Notes: generated by a model not told the origin, from the letters alone. DNA of 45,307 nucleotides from Chitinophagaceae bacterium (GCA_024643625.1 JAHEMO010000002.1:5561-50867); one strand, 5' to 3'. Numbered from the stretch's first letter, positions 11,701 to 20,669 are shown. Program-made: numbers and translations.

Positions 11701-11979
11701 GTTTTCAAGCGTTGCATTTTCGGCTATACTTTCCGTAATGGCCATGCGATACAGCAAAGCCCGCAATTGCTCCGGGGCCTTATTGTTTTTGGCCGCAAGG
11801 CTATAAGCCGCATTCGCCTGTTTCAAAGCATCTGCGGGTCTGCCATTGACTATCAGGCTGTCAATGGCTTTCCATCGGCTATCAAAATCGTTGAATTGTT
11901 GCGTCATAATGGGGAAGGCGAGTAATAGTGTCAACAAGCCTATGGAGAAACTAATGAGAATGAAATATGCTTTGCTCAA
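5773..11979 (-). CDS. Alpha-2-macroglobulin family protein
   Basis: 2068 aa; YPYDCAEQTWNRYYANR thioester motif (CxEQ), MG-type beta domains (PGQQVFFKAIAI..., PFTPRFMRQGD), PEALTEWKIQLLAHT; N-terminal signal/anchor segment. Confidence 0.92.
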   Translation of the reverse strand: MSKAYFILISFSIGLLTLLLAFPIMTQQFNDFDSRWKAIDSLIVNGRPADALKQANAAYSLAAKNNKAPEQLRALLYRMAITESIAENATLENMALLQQEITTLKAPAKQVAHGLLAQTYWQFFSAQRWKIYNRTAVAERKNDDPETWTASDFQEFIAFHFKASLEDAGIAQQTKLSAFSPMIIEGNEPGLRPTLYDLLAHNALEFFKQNEIDNTKPADAFELEDAASFAPGRLFIRHTFSSTDSSNHVLEALRIYQQLTAFHLKSGQQNALIDIETERVQFAYENYKGEYKKRQYKEALDHIYTQYASNKYGMQAGYLLAVWWQEQALAYLPHSNDPEAANGYTIATEYCRDVIAKFPDSEGGKQAQNLLHELTEKQIGLTTELVNVPGLPFRAKADWKNTNQVWLRVVQIDKKLEQLIHNYDNERETKLWNALVQATPQKQWQQSFPAITDMRTHSAEIKIDALPIGQYAVIASVTEDFSLSENSLSYTLFHVSNISHAGMGQDHFILNRSTGKPLADAEVKVYESYYDYDDRKRSTKLRQTSVSDANGHISIDIDEKRQGGLSFDVSYGDDKLYIRSEVNAFPVYYSGNNGGRGYNLNTNSGQQKFKDENARFFFFLDRGLYRPGQQVFFKAIAITRNPETMASTVFMPQKPVAVLLYDANNRKIDSVTLTVNQFGSINGSFKLPAQVLTGNFRLAVTPYSAISANFTVEEYKRPKFYTTLAPPEEEYKVGDSIRVTGLAKAFAGNALDGAAVAYRVYRNARFDYPWLFRGYGRIMPPWMNDSRQEITSGNTTTDAQGNYNIAFTAMADLAIDKTFLPNYTYTIEATVTDINGETHEVSQSITAGYRSLSLTINGLQEYNDVQRNKPISVTATTLNGSAVQTPVQLKIYALQYPDSEIRERYWDAPDTVVMDSKTFKSFFPADPYRNEDDKQQWERGALVQTISLPDTNHAHSVNLPALAVGWYEIVAEAKDKDGLPVQAAQRFAMIDEANKKLPGFLAHYTPQTTITAQPGMQATIVQATSAPALFVIEQEARQEKDEMVPQPFRYHHLTGTMHSTKYAVGEADRGGFNVARMFVYNNRFYQTNYYISVPYTNKQLKISWQTFRDKLLPGAQETWTATIEGMAGEMVAAEALAGMYDASLDQIKPFNWAIPNVWSNRYFGHQFQSNNNFQSIAGNQKVPANTYKEYNKIYARLRGVYGNRYGSVMEADYNKVFSGEVSHRAAGVQLMQAEMASDGALQEVVVIGYGATMNKAAAPPPGQENKSEENPIDATNPGNIQVRKNFNETAFFFPDLKTDDKGRISFSFTMPEALTEWKIQLLAHTRELAFGKWQGSVVTQKELMVQPFTPRFMRQGDAMELMVKIVNLTDKETTGSATLELLDAATLKPVDGYFKNVFPNQYFTASAKGSIALRFPIEAPAQYDGGLVYRVIAKANNGNSDGEELIIPVLPDRLLVTESMPIYMNGAGTKQMDFAKLLQSNESPTLQHQSVTVEYSSNPVWYAVQSLPYLMEYPYDCAEQTWNRYYANRLAAYILNSNPAIATVVQQWRNNNAEALVSNLQKNEELKQLLLAETPWLLAGKTESEQKQQLAMLMQADRMQAESLKALNKLRELQSPNGGFVWFKGGPDDRYMTQYIVTAMAQLKQLNAWPANGNEMQLLQQLQSRALNYLNNLAVEDYKALIKREKDLNKHLLRAIDIQYLFAISHFPAQQNSTELQQAIDFYRKQALQYWLQHSKYQQGMIALYAHRTNATAKAKEIIASLKQYSITQDEFGRYWKEFNNPSYYWWQAPVESHALLTIAFHEIEQDRQTVYELKTWLLRQKQTQHWKTTKATADACYALLATGSNWINATPIVNISLGKAQVSQKAEPGTGYIKQRFDGEAVKSEMGKITVRTTNSISTSATEVPPGWGAVYWQYYEKLENITTAATGVQMEKQLYLKTNSQKGPVLTTISDGKTIKKGSTVTVRLVIKSDRTLEYVHLKDMRAATFEPKMQLSGYRYQGGLGYYEAPGDVATNFFIGYLPKGTYVFEYDMVATIDGNFTNGITTLQCMYAPEFSTHSQGIRVNVGE

Positions 11980-12047
11980 GGGAATGTTTTATGATGGAGA
12001 TGCATGCCTCTGCCAAATTACACAAATGCTTTACCGCAAATAAAAAA

Positions 12048-12075
12048 GAGGCTGTTGCAATTAGCAGACAGCCTC
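12048..12075 (-). terminator. Intrinsic terminator downstream of sucD
   Basis: GAGGCTGT...ACAGCCTC 8-bp stem, followed on the minus strand by TTTTTTA. Confidence 0.75.
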
Positions 12076-12097
12076 CTATTTTATCAGAACCTTGTAA

Positions 12098-12970
12098 TTA
12101 TTTTTTTAATGATTGGGCCATCATTTTCCCAATATCTGCGGGGCTGGCCACTACTGCAATGCCGCATTCTTCCATTATTTTCATTTTGGCTGCCGCAGTA
12201 TCGTCTGCACCACCTACAATGGCTCCCGCATGACCCATGCGGCGGCCCGGAGGAGCAGTTTGACCGGCAATAAAGCCGACAACCGGCTTGGTGCCATTTT
12301 CCTTAATCCAGCGCGCAGCTTCGGCTTCCATGCCACCACCTATTTCGCCAATCATTACAATGCCTTCGGTAGCAGGATCGTTCATCAGTAATTCTACCGC
12401 TTCTTTGGTGGTGGTACCAATAATGGGGTCTCCACCAATGCCAATTGCAGTGGTAATGCCCAATCCGGCTTTGGCTACCTGATCGGCGGCTTCGTAGGTG
12501 AGCGTACCGCTTTTAGAAACTATGCCTATGCTGCCATTCTTGAAAATGAAGCCTGGCATGATACCCACTTTACACTCGCCGGCGGTAATTACACCGGGGC
12601 AGTTAGGCCCTATGAGTCGGGTATTTTTCCCCTGCAGATAATGCTTCACTTTTACCATGTCCTGCACGGGAATGCCTTCAGTTATGCAAACCACAAGCGC
12701 AATGCCTCCGTCAGCGGCCTCCATAATAGCATCGGCGGCAAAAGCAGGGGGCACAAAAATGATGCTTACATCGGCAGCGGTTGATTTTACAGCGTCGGCT
12801 ACGGTGTTGAATACCGGCCGGTCCAAATGGGTGGAGCCACCTTTTCCGGGCGTAACACCACCTACTACTTTGGTTCCGTATTCAATCATTTGGGAGGCAT
12901 GAAATGTGCCTTCGGAGCCCGTAAATCCCTGCACTAAAACCTTGCTGTTCTTATTGACAAGTACACTCAT
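12098..12970 (-). CDS. sucD: Succinate-CoA ligase subunit alpha
   Basis: [45 protein letters not shown]... and [20 protein letters not shown] are diagnostic. The listed ORF start (13006) is 12 codons upstream and overlaps the promoter; the ATG at 12970 is preferred. Confidence 0.96.
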   Translation of the reverse strand: MSVLVNKNSKVLVQGFTGSEGTFHASQMIEYGTKVVGGVTPGKGGSTHLDRPVFNTVADAVKSTAADVSIIFVPPAFAADAIMEAADGGIALVVCITEGIPVQDMVKVKHYLQGKNTRLIGPNCPGVITAGECKVGIMPGFIFKNGSIGIVSKSGTLTYEAADQVAKAGLGITTAIGIGGDPIIGTTTKEAVELLMNDPATEGIVMIGEIGGGMEAEAARWIKENGTKPVVGFIAGQTAPPGRRMGHAGAIVGGADDTAAAKMKIMEECGIAVVASPADIGKMMAQSLKK

Positions 12971-13003
12971 CGGTTCAACCGTTTTTGTTTTTAAGTAGAG
13001 GCG

Positions 13004-13011
13004 CAAAAGTA
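13004..13011 (-). promoter_or_regulatory. Bacteroidota -7 promoter element (TACTTTTG) of sucD
   Basis: Exact TAnnTTTG on the minus strand, about 33 nt upstream of the preferred sucD ATG. Confidence 0.55.
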
Positions 13012-13057
13012 GGGGAGTGAGCCTAAAGTAATGGGTTAAATGCCCCGGGTTGAAATA

Positions 13058-13834
13058 TCAGCCTTTGCTCCTTAGGTCCCGCATGCGCTGTTCTTTGGCA
13101 TCCTGCAGAAACTCGCTGGCAAAAATGAACTCGTTAAGCCGCTTATTATCACTAAATATGATTTCTTCCCGATTACCCTCCCATTCTTTATAGCCCTGGT
13201 ACATGTAGATAATATGGTCACCAATTTCCATCACGCTATTCATATCGTGCGTGTTAACGATGGTGGTTATATTAAATTCGGTGGTAATGTCTTTGATCAG
13301 TTTATCAATGAGCAAACTGGTTTGGGGGTCGAGGCCGCTGTTTGGTTCATCGCAAAAAAGGTAACGGGGATTGAGTACAATGGCCCGGGCAATACCTACC
13401 CGCTTTTTCATACCGCCGCTCAGTTCGGCGGGATATTTTTTGTTGCTGCCGGTAAGATTTACTTTTTCCAAAACCTCATTTACACGATCGAGTCTTTTGC
13501 GCTGGGGTTCGTTGGTAAGCATTTCGAGCGGAAAAAGTATATTTTGCTCCACCGTCATACTGTCAAACAGCGCAGAACCCTGAAACAGCATGCCTATTTC
13601 CTGACGGAGTTTCTTCCGTTCCTCGGTAGACATGGTGTGCATGTTCTGATCTTCATATAGTACTTCGCCGCTATCGGGGGTAAAGAGCCCAACAATACAT
13701 TTTTGAAATACTGTTTTGCCACTACCCGATGAGCCGATAATCAGGTTGCATTTACCCGGTAAAAAATCGGCTGATATATCGAACAATACCGTCTTTTCGC
13801 CAAATGACTTCTTGATATTTCTTGCTGTAATCAT
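13058..13834 (-). CDS. ABC transporter ATP-binding protein, MlaF/Mkl type
   Basis: Walker A (GSSGSGKTV), signature (LSGGMKKRVGIARAI), Walker B (YLFCDEPNSGLDP); overlaps the upstream MlaE-type gene by 4 bp. Confidence 0.9.
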   Translation of the reverse strand: MITARNIKKSFGEKTVLFDISADFLPGKCNLIIGSSGSGKTVFQKCIVGLFTPDSGEVLYEDQNMHTMSTEERKKLRQEIGMLFQGSALFDSMTVEQNILFPLEMLTNEPQRKRLDRVNEVLEKVNLTGSNKKYPAELSGGMKKRVGIARAIVLNPRYLFCDEPNSGLDPQTSLLIDKLIKDITTEFNITTIVNTHDMNSVMEIGDHIIYMYQGYKEWEGNREEIIFSDNKRLNEFIFASEFLQDAKEQRMRDLRSKG

Positions 13835-14574
13835 GGATTGAGCATGAGGAGGGTGAGTACATAATCGGCCAGTAATATCAATATGCAGCTTACCACCACT
13901 GCCCGGGTACTACTGCGGCCTATTTCGAAAGCACCTCCGCGTACGTGGTAGCCAAAAAAAGCAGAAACACTGGATAGCAAGAAGGCAAATACAAAGGCCT
14001 TGGTCATAGCTACGGTAACATTAAAGGGTATAAATTCTTCCCGAAGCCCTCTGTCGTAACTATCCGTATCAATAACGCCAGCCAAATCGCCCACAACCCG
14101 ACCACCCCAAATGGCAACAATTATACTGAGGGAGATTAGCATGGGTACGGTGATAAGCGAAGCCAGAATTTTTGGAGCTATCAGATAAGTTTTAGTGTTA
14201 ATACCCATGATTTCGAGGGCATCTATTTGCTCTGAAATGCGCATATTACCCAGTTCGCTTGCAATTTTGCTGCCCACTACACCGGCAAGTACCACGCTAA
14301 TTACGGTGGGGCTAAGTTCAAGCAGGAGGCTATCGCGCACCACAACTGCAATGGTAGATTTCGGTATCAAATTACTTACCAGCTGATAGGAGGTTTGCAC
14401 CGTCATTACTGCGCCGAGAAATGCGGAAATAATCAGTACAATGGGAAGTGAGCCAATGCCAATTTCAACGCATTGATGCATAAACTCACGCCAGTACATT
14501 TTCGGATTTTCAGGCCGGGCAAACATGCCTTTGAGCGTAAGCATGTAGCGGCCAAGATGTGTGAAGATGCTCAT
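13831..14574 (-). CDS. MlaE family ABC transporter permease
   Basis: 247 aa; AVMTVQTSYQLVSNLIPKSTIAVVVRDSLLLELSPTVISVVLAGVVGSKIASELGNMRISEQIDALEIMGINTKTYLIAPKI is the MlaE signature. Confidence 0.93.
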   Translation of the reverse strand: MSIFTHLGRYMLTLKGMFARPENPKMYWREFMHQCVEIGIGSLPIVLIISAFLGAVMTVQTSYQLVSNLIPKSTIAVVVRDSLLLELSPTVISVVLAGVVGSKIASELGNMRISEQIDALEIMGINTKTYLIAPKILASLITVPMLISLSIIVAIWGGRVVGDLAGVIDTDSYDRGLREEFIPFNVTVAMTKAFVFAFLLSSVSAFFGYHVRGGAFEIGRSSTRAVVVSCILILLADYVLTLLMLNP

Positions 14575-14588
14575 ATTTCGCTTGCAAT

Positions 14589-16937
14589 TTAAGCTTTGGC
14601 AGCCTTTCTACGTTTCCACCATTGTCTTTTTGTTATTACTGTCTCGGCCTCCTGCTTGCGCGGGCACTTGGTTTGCGCATCTAAAACGGCAATTATGGTC
14701 ATATTAATAATGGAGCGAATAGAACTGCCTAATTGCAAAGCATGCACAGGCTTGCGCATGCCCAATAGTACTGGTCCAATGGCATCGGCGCCGCCGACTT
14801 CGCGCAGCAGGTTATAGGCAATATTGCCACTACTCAGGTTGGGGAAAATGAGCGTGTTTACATCCTGCCCCACCAATTCACTAAAAGGATAGTTCTCTTT
14901 CAGAATATCCTTGTTGAAGGCCAGAATGCCTTGCAATTCGCCGTCAATTACCAGATCAGGGTCGCGTTTCTTCACCAATTCCCGCACTTTGGCCATCATG
15001 GTTGCCTCGGGAGTTGGGCTGCTGCCAAAATTTGAATAGCTGAGCAAGGCTATTTTGGGCTTAAGGTTAAAGCTTTTCACTTCCTTGGCTGCCAATAGGG
15101 ATATCTCAGCCAATTGTTCTGCGGTTGGATTTAAATTAATAGTGGCATCTGCCAGAAACAAAGGTCCTTTTTTAGTTTGCAGAATATACATACCAGCAAT
15201 CCTGTTTACCCCGGGCTCCACGCCTATAGTGCGCAGTGCCGGTCTTATCAGTTCGGGATAGTCGCGTCCGGGCCCGCTAATAAAGGCATCTACTGACCCC
15301 TGATGCAGCATCATGCAGCCAAAATAGTTGCGGTCTTTCATGGCTTTTACTGCTTCGTAGTGGTTAAAGCCTTTCCGACCCCGCATGGCAAAAAAGGTTT
15401 CTCCATATTCCTGCCGCACATCGGAAAACTCATCCTTTTTAGGGTCAATAATGGTTATACCCTCAAGGTTGAGACCAGCTTCTTCGGCAATACGGATGAT
15501 TTTTCGCTCTTCGCCCAGCAAAATGGGGAAGCAAATACCTTCCTCCATACAGATATGGGCAGCCTTTACCACTTTAGGATTGTCGCCTTCAGCAAAAGCC
15601 ACATGCCTCGGATCTTTTCGGGCCTTGAGTCCCATGATTCGGAACAACTGATTGTCCAGGCCCAGGCGGTGGTTTAGTTCAACCTCATATTTTTCCCAAT
15701 CTACAATGGGATCGCGGGCAACACCACTATCCATAGCCGCACGGGCTACGGCAGGAGCCACAGCGGCCAAAAGGCGCGGGTCCAGGGGCTTGGGAATGAT
15801 ATAATTAGCGCCAAAACTGATGTTTTTTTGATTGTAGGCAAGCGTTACAATTTCCGGTACCGGCGTTTTTGCCAGACCTGCCAATGCCTTAACGGCCGCC
15901 ATTTTCATCTCCTCATTGATTTGAACACTCCGCACATCCAGTGCTCCCCGGAATATGTACGGGAACCCCAGTACATTGTTAACCTGGTTGGGAGTGTCGC
16001 TGCGGCCAGTGGCTACAATAACGTCGGGCCGGGCCTGATGCGCCAGGTCGTAGTTAATTTCCGGATCGGGATTGGCCAGTGCGAATACAATTGGGTTCTT
16101 GGCCATGGCTTTTATCATGTCCGGTGTTACAATATTGCCTACACTCAAACCCAGAAATACATCGGCATCCTTAAAAGCCTGGGCAAAACTGATGCCGGCT
16201 TTGTTCTGATCAACAGAAAAGCGCTGCCGTATAGGGTCAAGGTCATTCCGACCCTGATGCAAAACGCCATTTACATCAAAAAGGGTGAAGTTTTTAGGAT
16301 TGGCTCCCAAAGCGGCATACAACTGCACACAAGCCAGTGCTGCCGCTCCGGCGCCGCTTACGACAAACTTCACTTTGGAAATATTTTTCCTTTGAATTTC
16401 CAATGCATTGAGCAAGGCGGCACTGCTGATAATAGCCGTGCCATGCTGGTCATCATGCATTACCGGGATATTCATTTCTTCCCTCAATCGCTTCTCAATA
16501 TGAAAACACTCCGGCGCTTTAATGTCTTCCAGATTAATACCGCCAAAAGTGGGCTCAAGTGCCTTTACAATTTCCACAAACTTGTCCGGGTCAGTTTCGG
16601 CAATTTCAATGTCAAACACATCAATATCAGCGAATATTTTGAACAAAACACCCTTGCCTTCCATCACCGGCTTGCTGGCTTCAGGGCCAATATTGCCAAG
16701 GCCTAAAACTGCCGTGCCGTTTGATATTACGCCTACAAGATTGCCTTTGGCGGTGTACTTGTAAATATTGGCGCTGTCGCGGCTAATTTCTTTGCAGGGC
16801 TCCGCTACACCCGGGCTGTAGGCAAGACTTAAATCGCGTTGTGTTTTTGCTTCTTTTGTAGGTATTACTTCAATCTTTCCCGGACGGCCATTGGCATGAT
16901 ATTCAAGCGCTTGCTGGCGCTGCAATTCGTTAAGCAT
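14589..16937 (-). CDS. maeB: NADP-dependent malic enzyme with C-terminal phosphotransacetylase-like domain
   Basis: Malic enzyme domain ([36 protein letters not shown]) plus PTA domain. The listed start at 16946 is a TTG within the promoter; the ATG at 16937 is preferred. Confidence 0.93.
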   Translation of the reverse strand: MLNELQRQQALEYHANGRPGKIEVIPTKEAKTQRDLSLAYSPGVAEPCKEISRDSANIYKYTAKGNLVGVISNGTAVLGLGNIGPEASKPVMEGKGVLFKIFADIDVFDIEIAETDPDKFVEIVKALEPTFGGINLEDIKAPECFHIEKRLREEMNIPVMHDDQHGTAIISSAALLNALEIQRKNISKVKFVVSGAGAAALACVQLYAALGANPKNFTLFDVNGVLHQGRNDLDPIRQRFSVDQNKAGISFAQAFKDADVFLGLSVGNIVTPDMIKAMAKNPIVFALANPDPEINYDLAHQARPDVIVATGRSDTPNQVNNVLGFPYIFRGALDVRSVQINEEMKMAAVKALAGLAKTPVPEIVTLAYNQKNISFGANYIIPKPLDPRLLAAVAPAVARAAMDSGVARDPIVDWEKYEVELNHRLGLDNQLFRIMGLKARKDPRHVAFAEGDNPKVVKAAHICMEEGICFPILLGEERKIIRIAEEAGLNLEGITIIDPKKDEFSDVRQEYGETFFAMRGRKGFNHYEAVKAMKDRNYFGCMMLHQGSVDAFISGPGRDYPELIRPALRTIGVEPGVNRIAGMYILQTKKGPLFLADATINLNPTAEQLAEISLLAAKEVKSFNLKPKIALLSYSNFGSSPTPEATMMAKVRELVKKRDPDLVIDGELQGILAFNKDILKENYPFSELVGQDVNTLIFPNLSSGNIAYNLLREVGGADAIGPVLLGMRKPVHALQLGSSIRSIINMTIIAVLDAQTKCPRKQEAETVITKRQWWKRRKAAKA

Positions 16938-16943
16938 AGGTGG

Positions 16944-16951
16944 CAAAAGTA
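16944..16951 (-). promoter_or_regulatory. Bacteroidota -7 promoter element (TACTTTTG) directly abutting maeB
   Basis: Exact TAnnTTTG on the minus strand; only six nucleotides (CCACCT) separate it from the ATG. Confidence 0.55.
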
Positions 16952-16975
16952 ATGGCCTGCGCCCTGCAATGGCTA

Positions 16976-17009
16976 ATAAAAAAAATAGCCCGGAGTGGAC
17001 ACTCCAGGC
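16976..17009 (-). terminator. Strong intrinsic terminator upstream of maeB
   Basis: Minus strand GCCTGGAGT-GTCC-ACTCCGGGC (9-bp stem including one T.G) followed by TATTTTTTTTATT. Confidence 0.8.
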
Positions 17010-17328
17010 GTTTTCAAAACCCTAAACCCTTAAACGTGCCGTAAAGGTAGCCTTGCTTTATTATGAAACAAAACTTTCCTGTTTTTTTTTGAAAAATATT
17101 TTCTGCAAAGTGATTAACTCATCACACTCAATTAGCCAAACCCTTGCCAATCAAGGCTTTGCCTAATGCTTTGTTCCAGAAGTGGAATGGAAGAAAATTG
17201 CAATAAGTGTCATATAAACACTTGTTAGTGTTATTGACGTGGCTCCCAACCCGCACTAATTGTTCATCAATATAATTGGCTTATGAGCGTTGGTTCACAA
17301 ATGGCTGAGGCCTCCCTATCGTGTGTGC

Positions 17329-18687
17329 TTATTGCGCCATGCTTTTCAAAATATCGTATTTGGTAACAATGTGGAAGTTGCCCGATTCGTCCTTTGCCAG
17401 CACTGCACCATTTTGCTTATCCATTAGTTTGCTGAGTTTCTCTACAGTAGTGTCAAATGCTACAACCGGATAAGCGGCTTCCAGCACCTCGGCTATTGGT
17501 TTACTCCTGAGCTCCGGGTCTTTAAACAGCTTGGCAAACAAACCAGCCTGACTAATGGCCCCAAGTGGTTGGCCATCAGCAAATACGGGAATATGTTCTA
17601 TGTCGTATTTATCCATCAACGCAACGGCATCAGCCACCGTTTGGGTGGTGGTAAGTGTAACTAGTTTTTGGGCTTTTCGTGCGCCTACCAATTGTTTGAA
17701 ATTTTTGGGTTCCAAAAATCCGCGCTCCATCATCCATTGGTCGTTATACATCTTGGCGACATAGCGACTGCCATGGTCGTGGAATATTACCACCACTACA
17801 TCATTTTTGGAAAGCCTGTCCTGTAGTTGCAGCAGACCCTGAATAGCTGCTCCGCAACTATTGCCGGCAAATATGCCTTCCTCTTTGGCCACCCGCCGGG
17901 CCATTATGGCACTTTCTTTATCTGCTACCTGCTCAAAATGATCGATCCATTGCATATCATAATTCGCAGGCACAAAATCTTCTCCTATTCCTTCGGTGAT
18001 ATAGGGATGTACCTCATTGGTATCAAGTTCTCCGGTATTAAAGTATTTGGTAAGCAGGCTACCATAAGCATCAATAGCCCAAACCTTGATATCAGGATTT
18101 TTTTCTTTCAGGTATTTGCCTGCTCCGGTTACGGTTCCTCCGGTGCCGGTAGCCACGACAAGGTGTGTAATTTTGCCTTCTGTTTGTTCCCAAATTTCCG
18201 GTCCTGTAGTCTCGTAATGCGCAATACGGTTGGCCAGATTGTCGTATTGATTTACATACCAACTATTGGGAATTTCGGTGGCGAGTCTCTTGCTTACGCT
18301 GTAATAACTTCTGGGGTCTTCGGGCTCCACATTGGTAGGACATACAATTACTTCAGCACCTACAGCCTTCAGGATATCAACTTTTTCTTTGGATTGTTTG
18401 TCGGTGGTGGTAAATATGCATTTGTAGCCCTTGATAATGGCTGCGAGTGCCAGGCCCATGCCGGTATTACCGCTTGTACCTTCTATGATGGTACCCCCGG
18501 GTTTCAGCCAGCCATTTTCTTCGGCAACTGCCACCATTTTTACCGCCATGCGGTCTTTTATGCTGTTGCCCGGATTAAAATACTCCACTTTGGCCAGCAC
18601 AGTGCAGGGCAGAGAAGCAGTAACGCTGTTCAGTTGAATAAGAGGGGTATTGCCAATAGTTTCGAGTATATTTTTCTTCCAGGCCAT
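17329..18687 (-). CDS. Cystathionine beta-synthase-like PLP enzyme with C-terminal CBS domains
   Basis: MAWKKNILETIGNTPLIQLNSV..., NPGNSIKDRMAVKM, EGTSGNTGMGLA, GTGGTVTGAGKYLKEKNP; C-terminal CBS pair. The upstream 51 codons of the listed ORF are probably not translated; the ATG at 18687 is preferred. Confidence 0.92.
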   Translation of the reverse strand: MAWKKNILETIGNTPLIQLNSVTASLPCTVLAKVEYFNPGNSIKDRMAVKMVAVAEENGWLKPGGTIIEGTSGNTGMGLALAAIIKGYKCIFTTTDKQSKEKVDILKAVGAEVIVCPTNVEPEDPRSYYSVSKRLATEIPNSWYVNQYDNLANRIAHYETTGPEIWEQTEGKITHLVVATGTGGTVTGAGKYLKEKNPDIKVWAIDAYGSLLTKYFNTGELDTNEVHPYITEGIGEDFVPANYDMQWIDHFEQVADKESAIMARRVAKEEGIFAGNSCGAAIQGLLQLQDRLSKNDVVVVIFHDHGSRYVAKMYNDQWMMERGFLEPKNFKQLVGARKAQKLVTLTTTQTVADAVALMDKYDIEHIPVFADGQPLGAISQAGLFAKLFKDPELRSKPIAEVLEAAYPVVAFDTTVEKLSKLMDKQNGAVLAKDESGNFHIVTKYDILKSMAQ

Positions 18688-18821
18688 AAAATGATAGTTA
18701 GTGCAGGTTAGTGACAAATGTGCAGGTAAAAGGCCATGCAAACCAAGCCCTGCGGCTAAAGTTATGTGAACCTTACGCACGTAAAGGATACAGCAGTAGG
18801 CCGCCATTATATTGCAGCCGC

Positions 18822-20669
18822 ATGAAAGAACTTGCTGCACTAAACAAATATTTCTATAAATACCGAAAACGCTATCTGGCTGGATTGTTGTTTGTGGTTA
18901 TCAGCAATTATTTTGCCATTCTGGCCCCACAGATTACGGCTTATGTGGTTGATAAAGTGCAGCAAGTGCTGCCGGGCTACGTGCCAAGACCGCTGGCTCC
19001 CCAGATAGATCCCCTGGTACGAGCATTTGTTAATTGGGTGGAAACCTCTGGGTTTAGCTTCAACGCCATCATTGCCCTCTGCGGCGTCAGCATATTAGTG
19101 CTTGCCCTTATACGCGGATTATTTATGTTCCTCATGCGGCAAACCATTATTGTAGCAAGCCGCTATATTGAGTATGAGCAGAAGAACGAAATTTTTGGTC
19201 ATTATCAAAACCTGGATGCCGTTTTCTACAAGCGCAATAATACCGGTGATCTCATGAATCGCATATCGGAAGATGTAGGCCGGGTGCGCATGTACACAGG
19301 TCCGAGCATCATGTATCTCGCTAATCTGATTACCATGATCGTGCTCTCGCTCTACTTTATGGTAAAGAAAGATCCGCTGCTTACCCTTTATGTGCTGGCC
19401 CCGCTGCCCATACTTTCCGTTACTATTTATATCGTCAACAATATCATCCATAAACGCAGCCGAAAAATTCAGGCCATACTGAGTGACCTTACAACAGATG
19501 CCCAGCAAACTTATAGTGGCATTAGAGTGGTAAAGAGCTATGCACAGGAAGAGGCCATGTTGCGTGCTTATGCGCAAAGGAGCGACGACTATCGAAAGGA
19601 GTCAATTGGTTTGGCAAAAGTGGAAGCTTTCTATTCTCCGGCTATGTGGTTGCTCATTGGATTAAGCACACTGAGTACCATAATGATTGGCGGCATCTAT
19701 TATCTCGATGGCAGAATAACGGAGGTAGGGGTCCTGGTAGAATTTGTGATGTATATCAACATGCTTATGTTTCCGGTAATGGCCATTGGTTGGGTTGCAG
19801 GTATGATACAAAGAGCCAAGGCATCTCAGGGCAGACTGAACGAATTGTTGGTGACCAAAGCCGAAGTGCATGATGAAGCAGCAACAATGCCAAAGGAAAG
19901 CCTTGACAGTTGGAACGGGTCTGTGTCTTTTAAAGAAATCAGTTTTACCTATCCTAACACAGGGATTACAGCTATCAAAAATTTCAATCTAACAATTACC
20001 CCCGGTGAAAAAATTGCCATTATTGGCAGAACGGGTAGTGGCAAAAGCACCATAGCCCAACTCTTGTTGCGAATGTACGATTTGCAGGAAGGTAACATAC
20101 TCATTAATAATCATCCAATTGAACACTACGCGGTTGATACCTTACGCAGCCGCATTTCGTATGTGCCGCAGGATGTGTTTTTATTTAGCGATACTATCGG
20201 CCATAATATCAGCTTTGGTAAAGACGATGCATCCGAAACTGAAATTGAAGAGGCGGCCAGGATGGCTTCGGTTGCCGGTGAAATTGAATCTTTTGAAAAA
20301 GGATATGAAACCGTAGTAGGAGAGCGGGGCATTACGCTGAGTGGTGGCCAGAAACAACGGGTATCTATTGCCAGGGCATTATTGAAACCCGCAGGCCTAA
20401 TTATTTTCGATGACTGCCTGAGCGCGGTGGACGCCGCAACAGAAAAGGCGGTACTTGGCGAACTTGGCAAGTACTTGCAGGATAAAACTGCCATTGTGAT
20501 TACCCATCGCATATTTGCCTTGATGGACTTTGACACCATTATTGTGATGGAAAATGGCAGCATTGCAGAGCGTGGCCGACATGCAGACCTTATGGAGAAA
20601 GACGGTGTTTATGCAGAATTATTTCGCCGTCAGCAATACGAAACCACAGTACCGGCGACAGACGCTTAA
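18822..20669 (+). CDS. ABC exporter, fused permease/ATPase (MsbA/MdlB-like)
   Basis: Six-TM ABC membrane domain followed by Walker A (GRTGSGKST), LSGGQKQRVSIARAL, Walker B (LIIFDDCLSAVD). The ATG at 18822 (MKELAALNKYFYKYRKRY) is preferred over 18711. Confidence 0.92.
   Translation: MKELAALNKYFYKYRKRYLAGLLFVVISNYFAILAPQITAYVVDKVQQVLPGYVPRPLAPQIDPLVRAFVNWVETSGFSFNAIIALCGVSILVLALIRGLFMFLMRQTIIVASRYIEYEQKNEIFGHYQNLDAVFYKRNNTGDLMNRISEDVGRVRMYTGPSIMYLANLITMIVLSLYFMVKKDPLLTLYVLAPLPILSVTIYIVNNIIHKRSRKIQAILSDLTTDAQQTYSGIRVVKSYAQEEAMLRAYAQRSDDYRKESIGLAKVEAFYSPAMWLLIGLSTLSTIMIGGIYYLDGRITEVGVLVEFVMYINMLMFPVMAIGWVAGMIQRAKASQGRLNELLVTKAEVHDEAATMPKESLDSWNGSVSFKEISFTYPNTGITAIKNFNLTITPGEKIAIIGRTGSGKSTIAQLLLRMYDLQEGNILINNHPIEHYAVDTLRSRISYVPQDVFLFSDTIGHNISFGKDDASETEIEEAARMASVAGEIESFEKGYETVVGERGITLSGGQKQRVSIARALLKPAGLIIFDDCLSAVDAATEKAVLGELGKYLQDKTAIVITHRIFALMDFDTIIVMENGSIAERGRHADLMEKDGVYAELFRRQQYETTVPATDA

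Noticed and set aside
11191-11925. 244-aa plus-strand ORF
   Set aside because: Antisense to the A2M N-terminal region; low-complexity, Cys/Phe-rich antisense translation with no domain signature.
15828-16706. 292-aa plus-strand ORF
   Set aside because: Antisense to the clearly real malic enzyme; no recognisable domain.
17015-17035. Telomere-like AAACCCTAAACCC sequence
   Set aside because: Only about 1.5 repeat units, in a bacterial intergenic region next to a terminator; best explained as coincidence.
17827-18711. 294-aa plus-strand ORF
   Set aside because: Antisense to the cystathionine beta-synthase-like gene; codon-bias shadow ORF.
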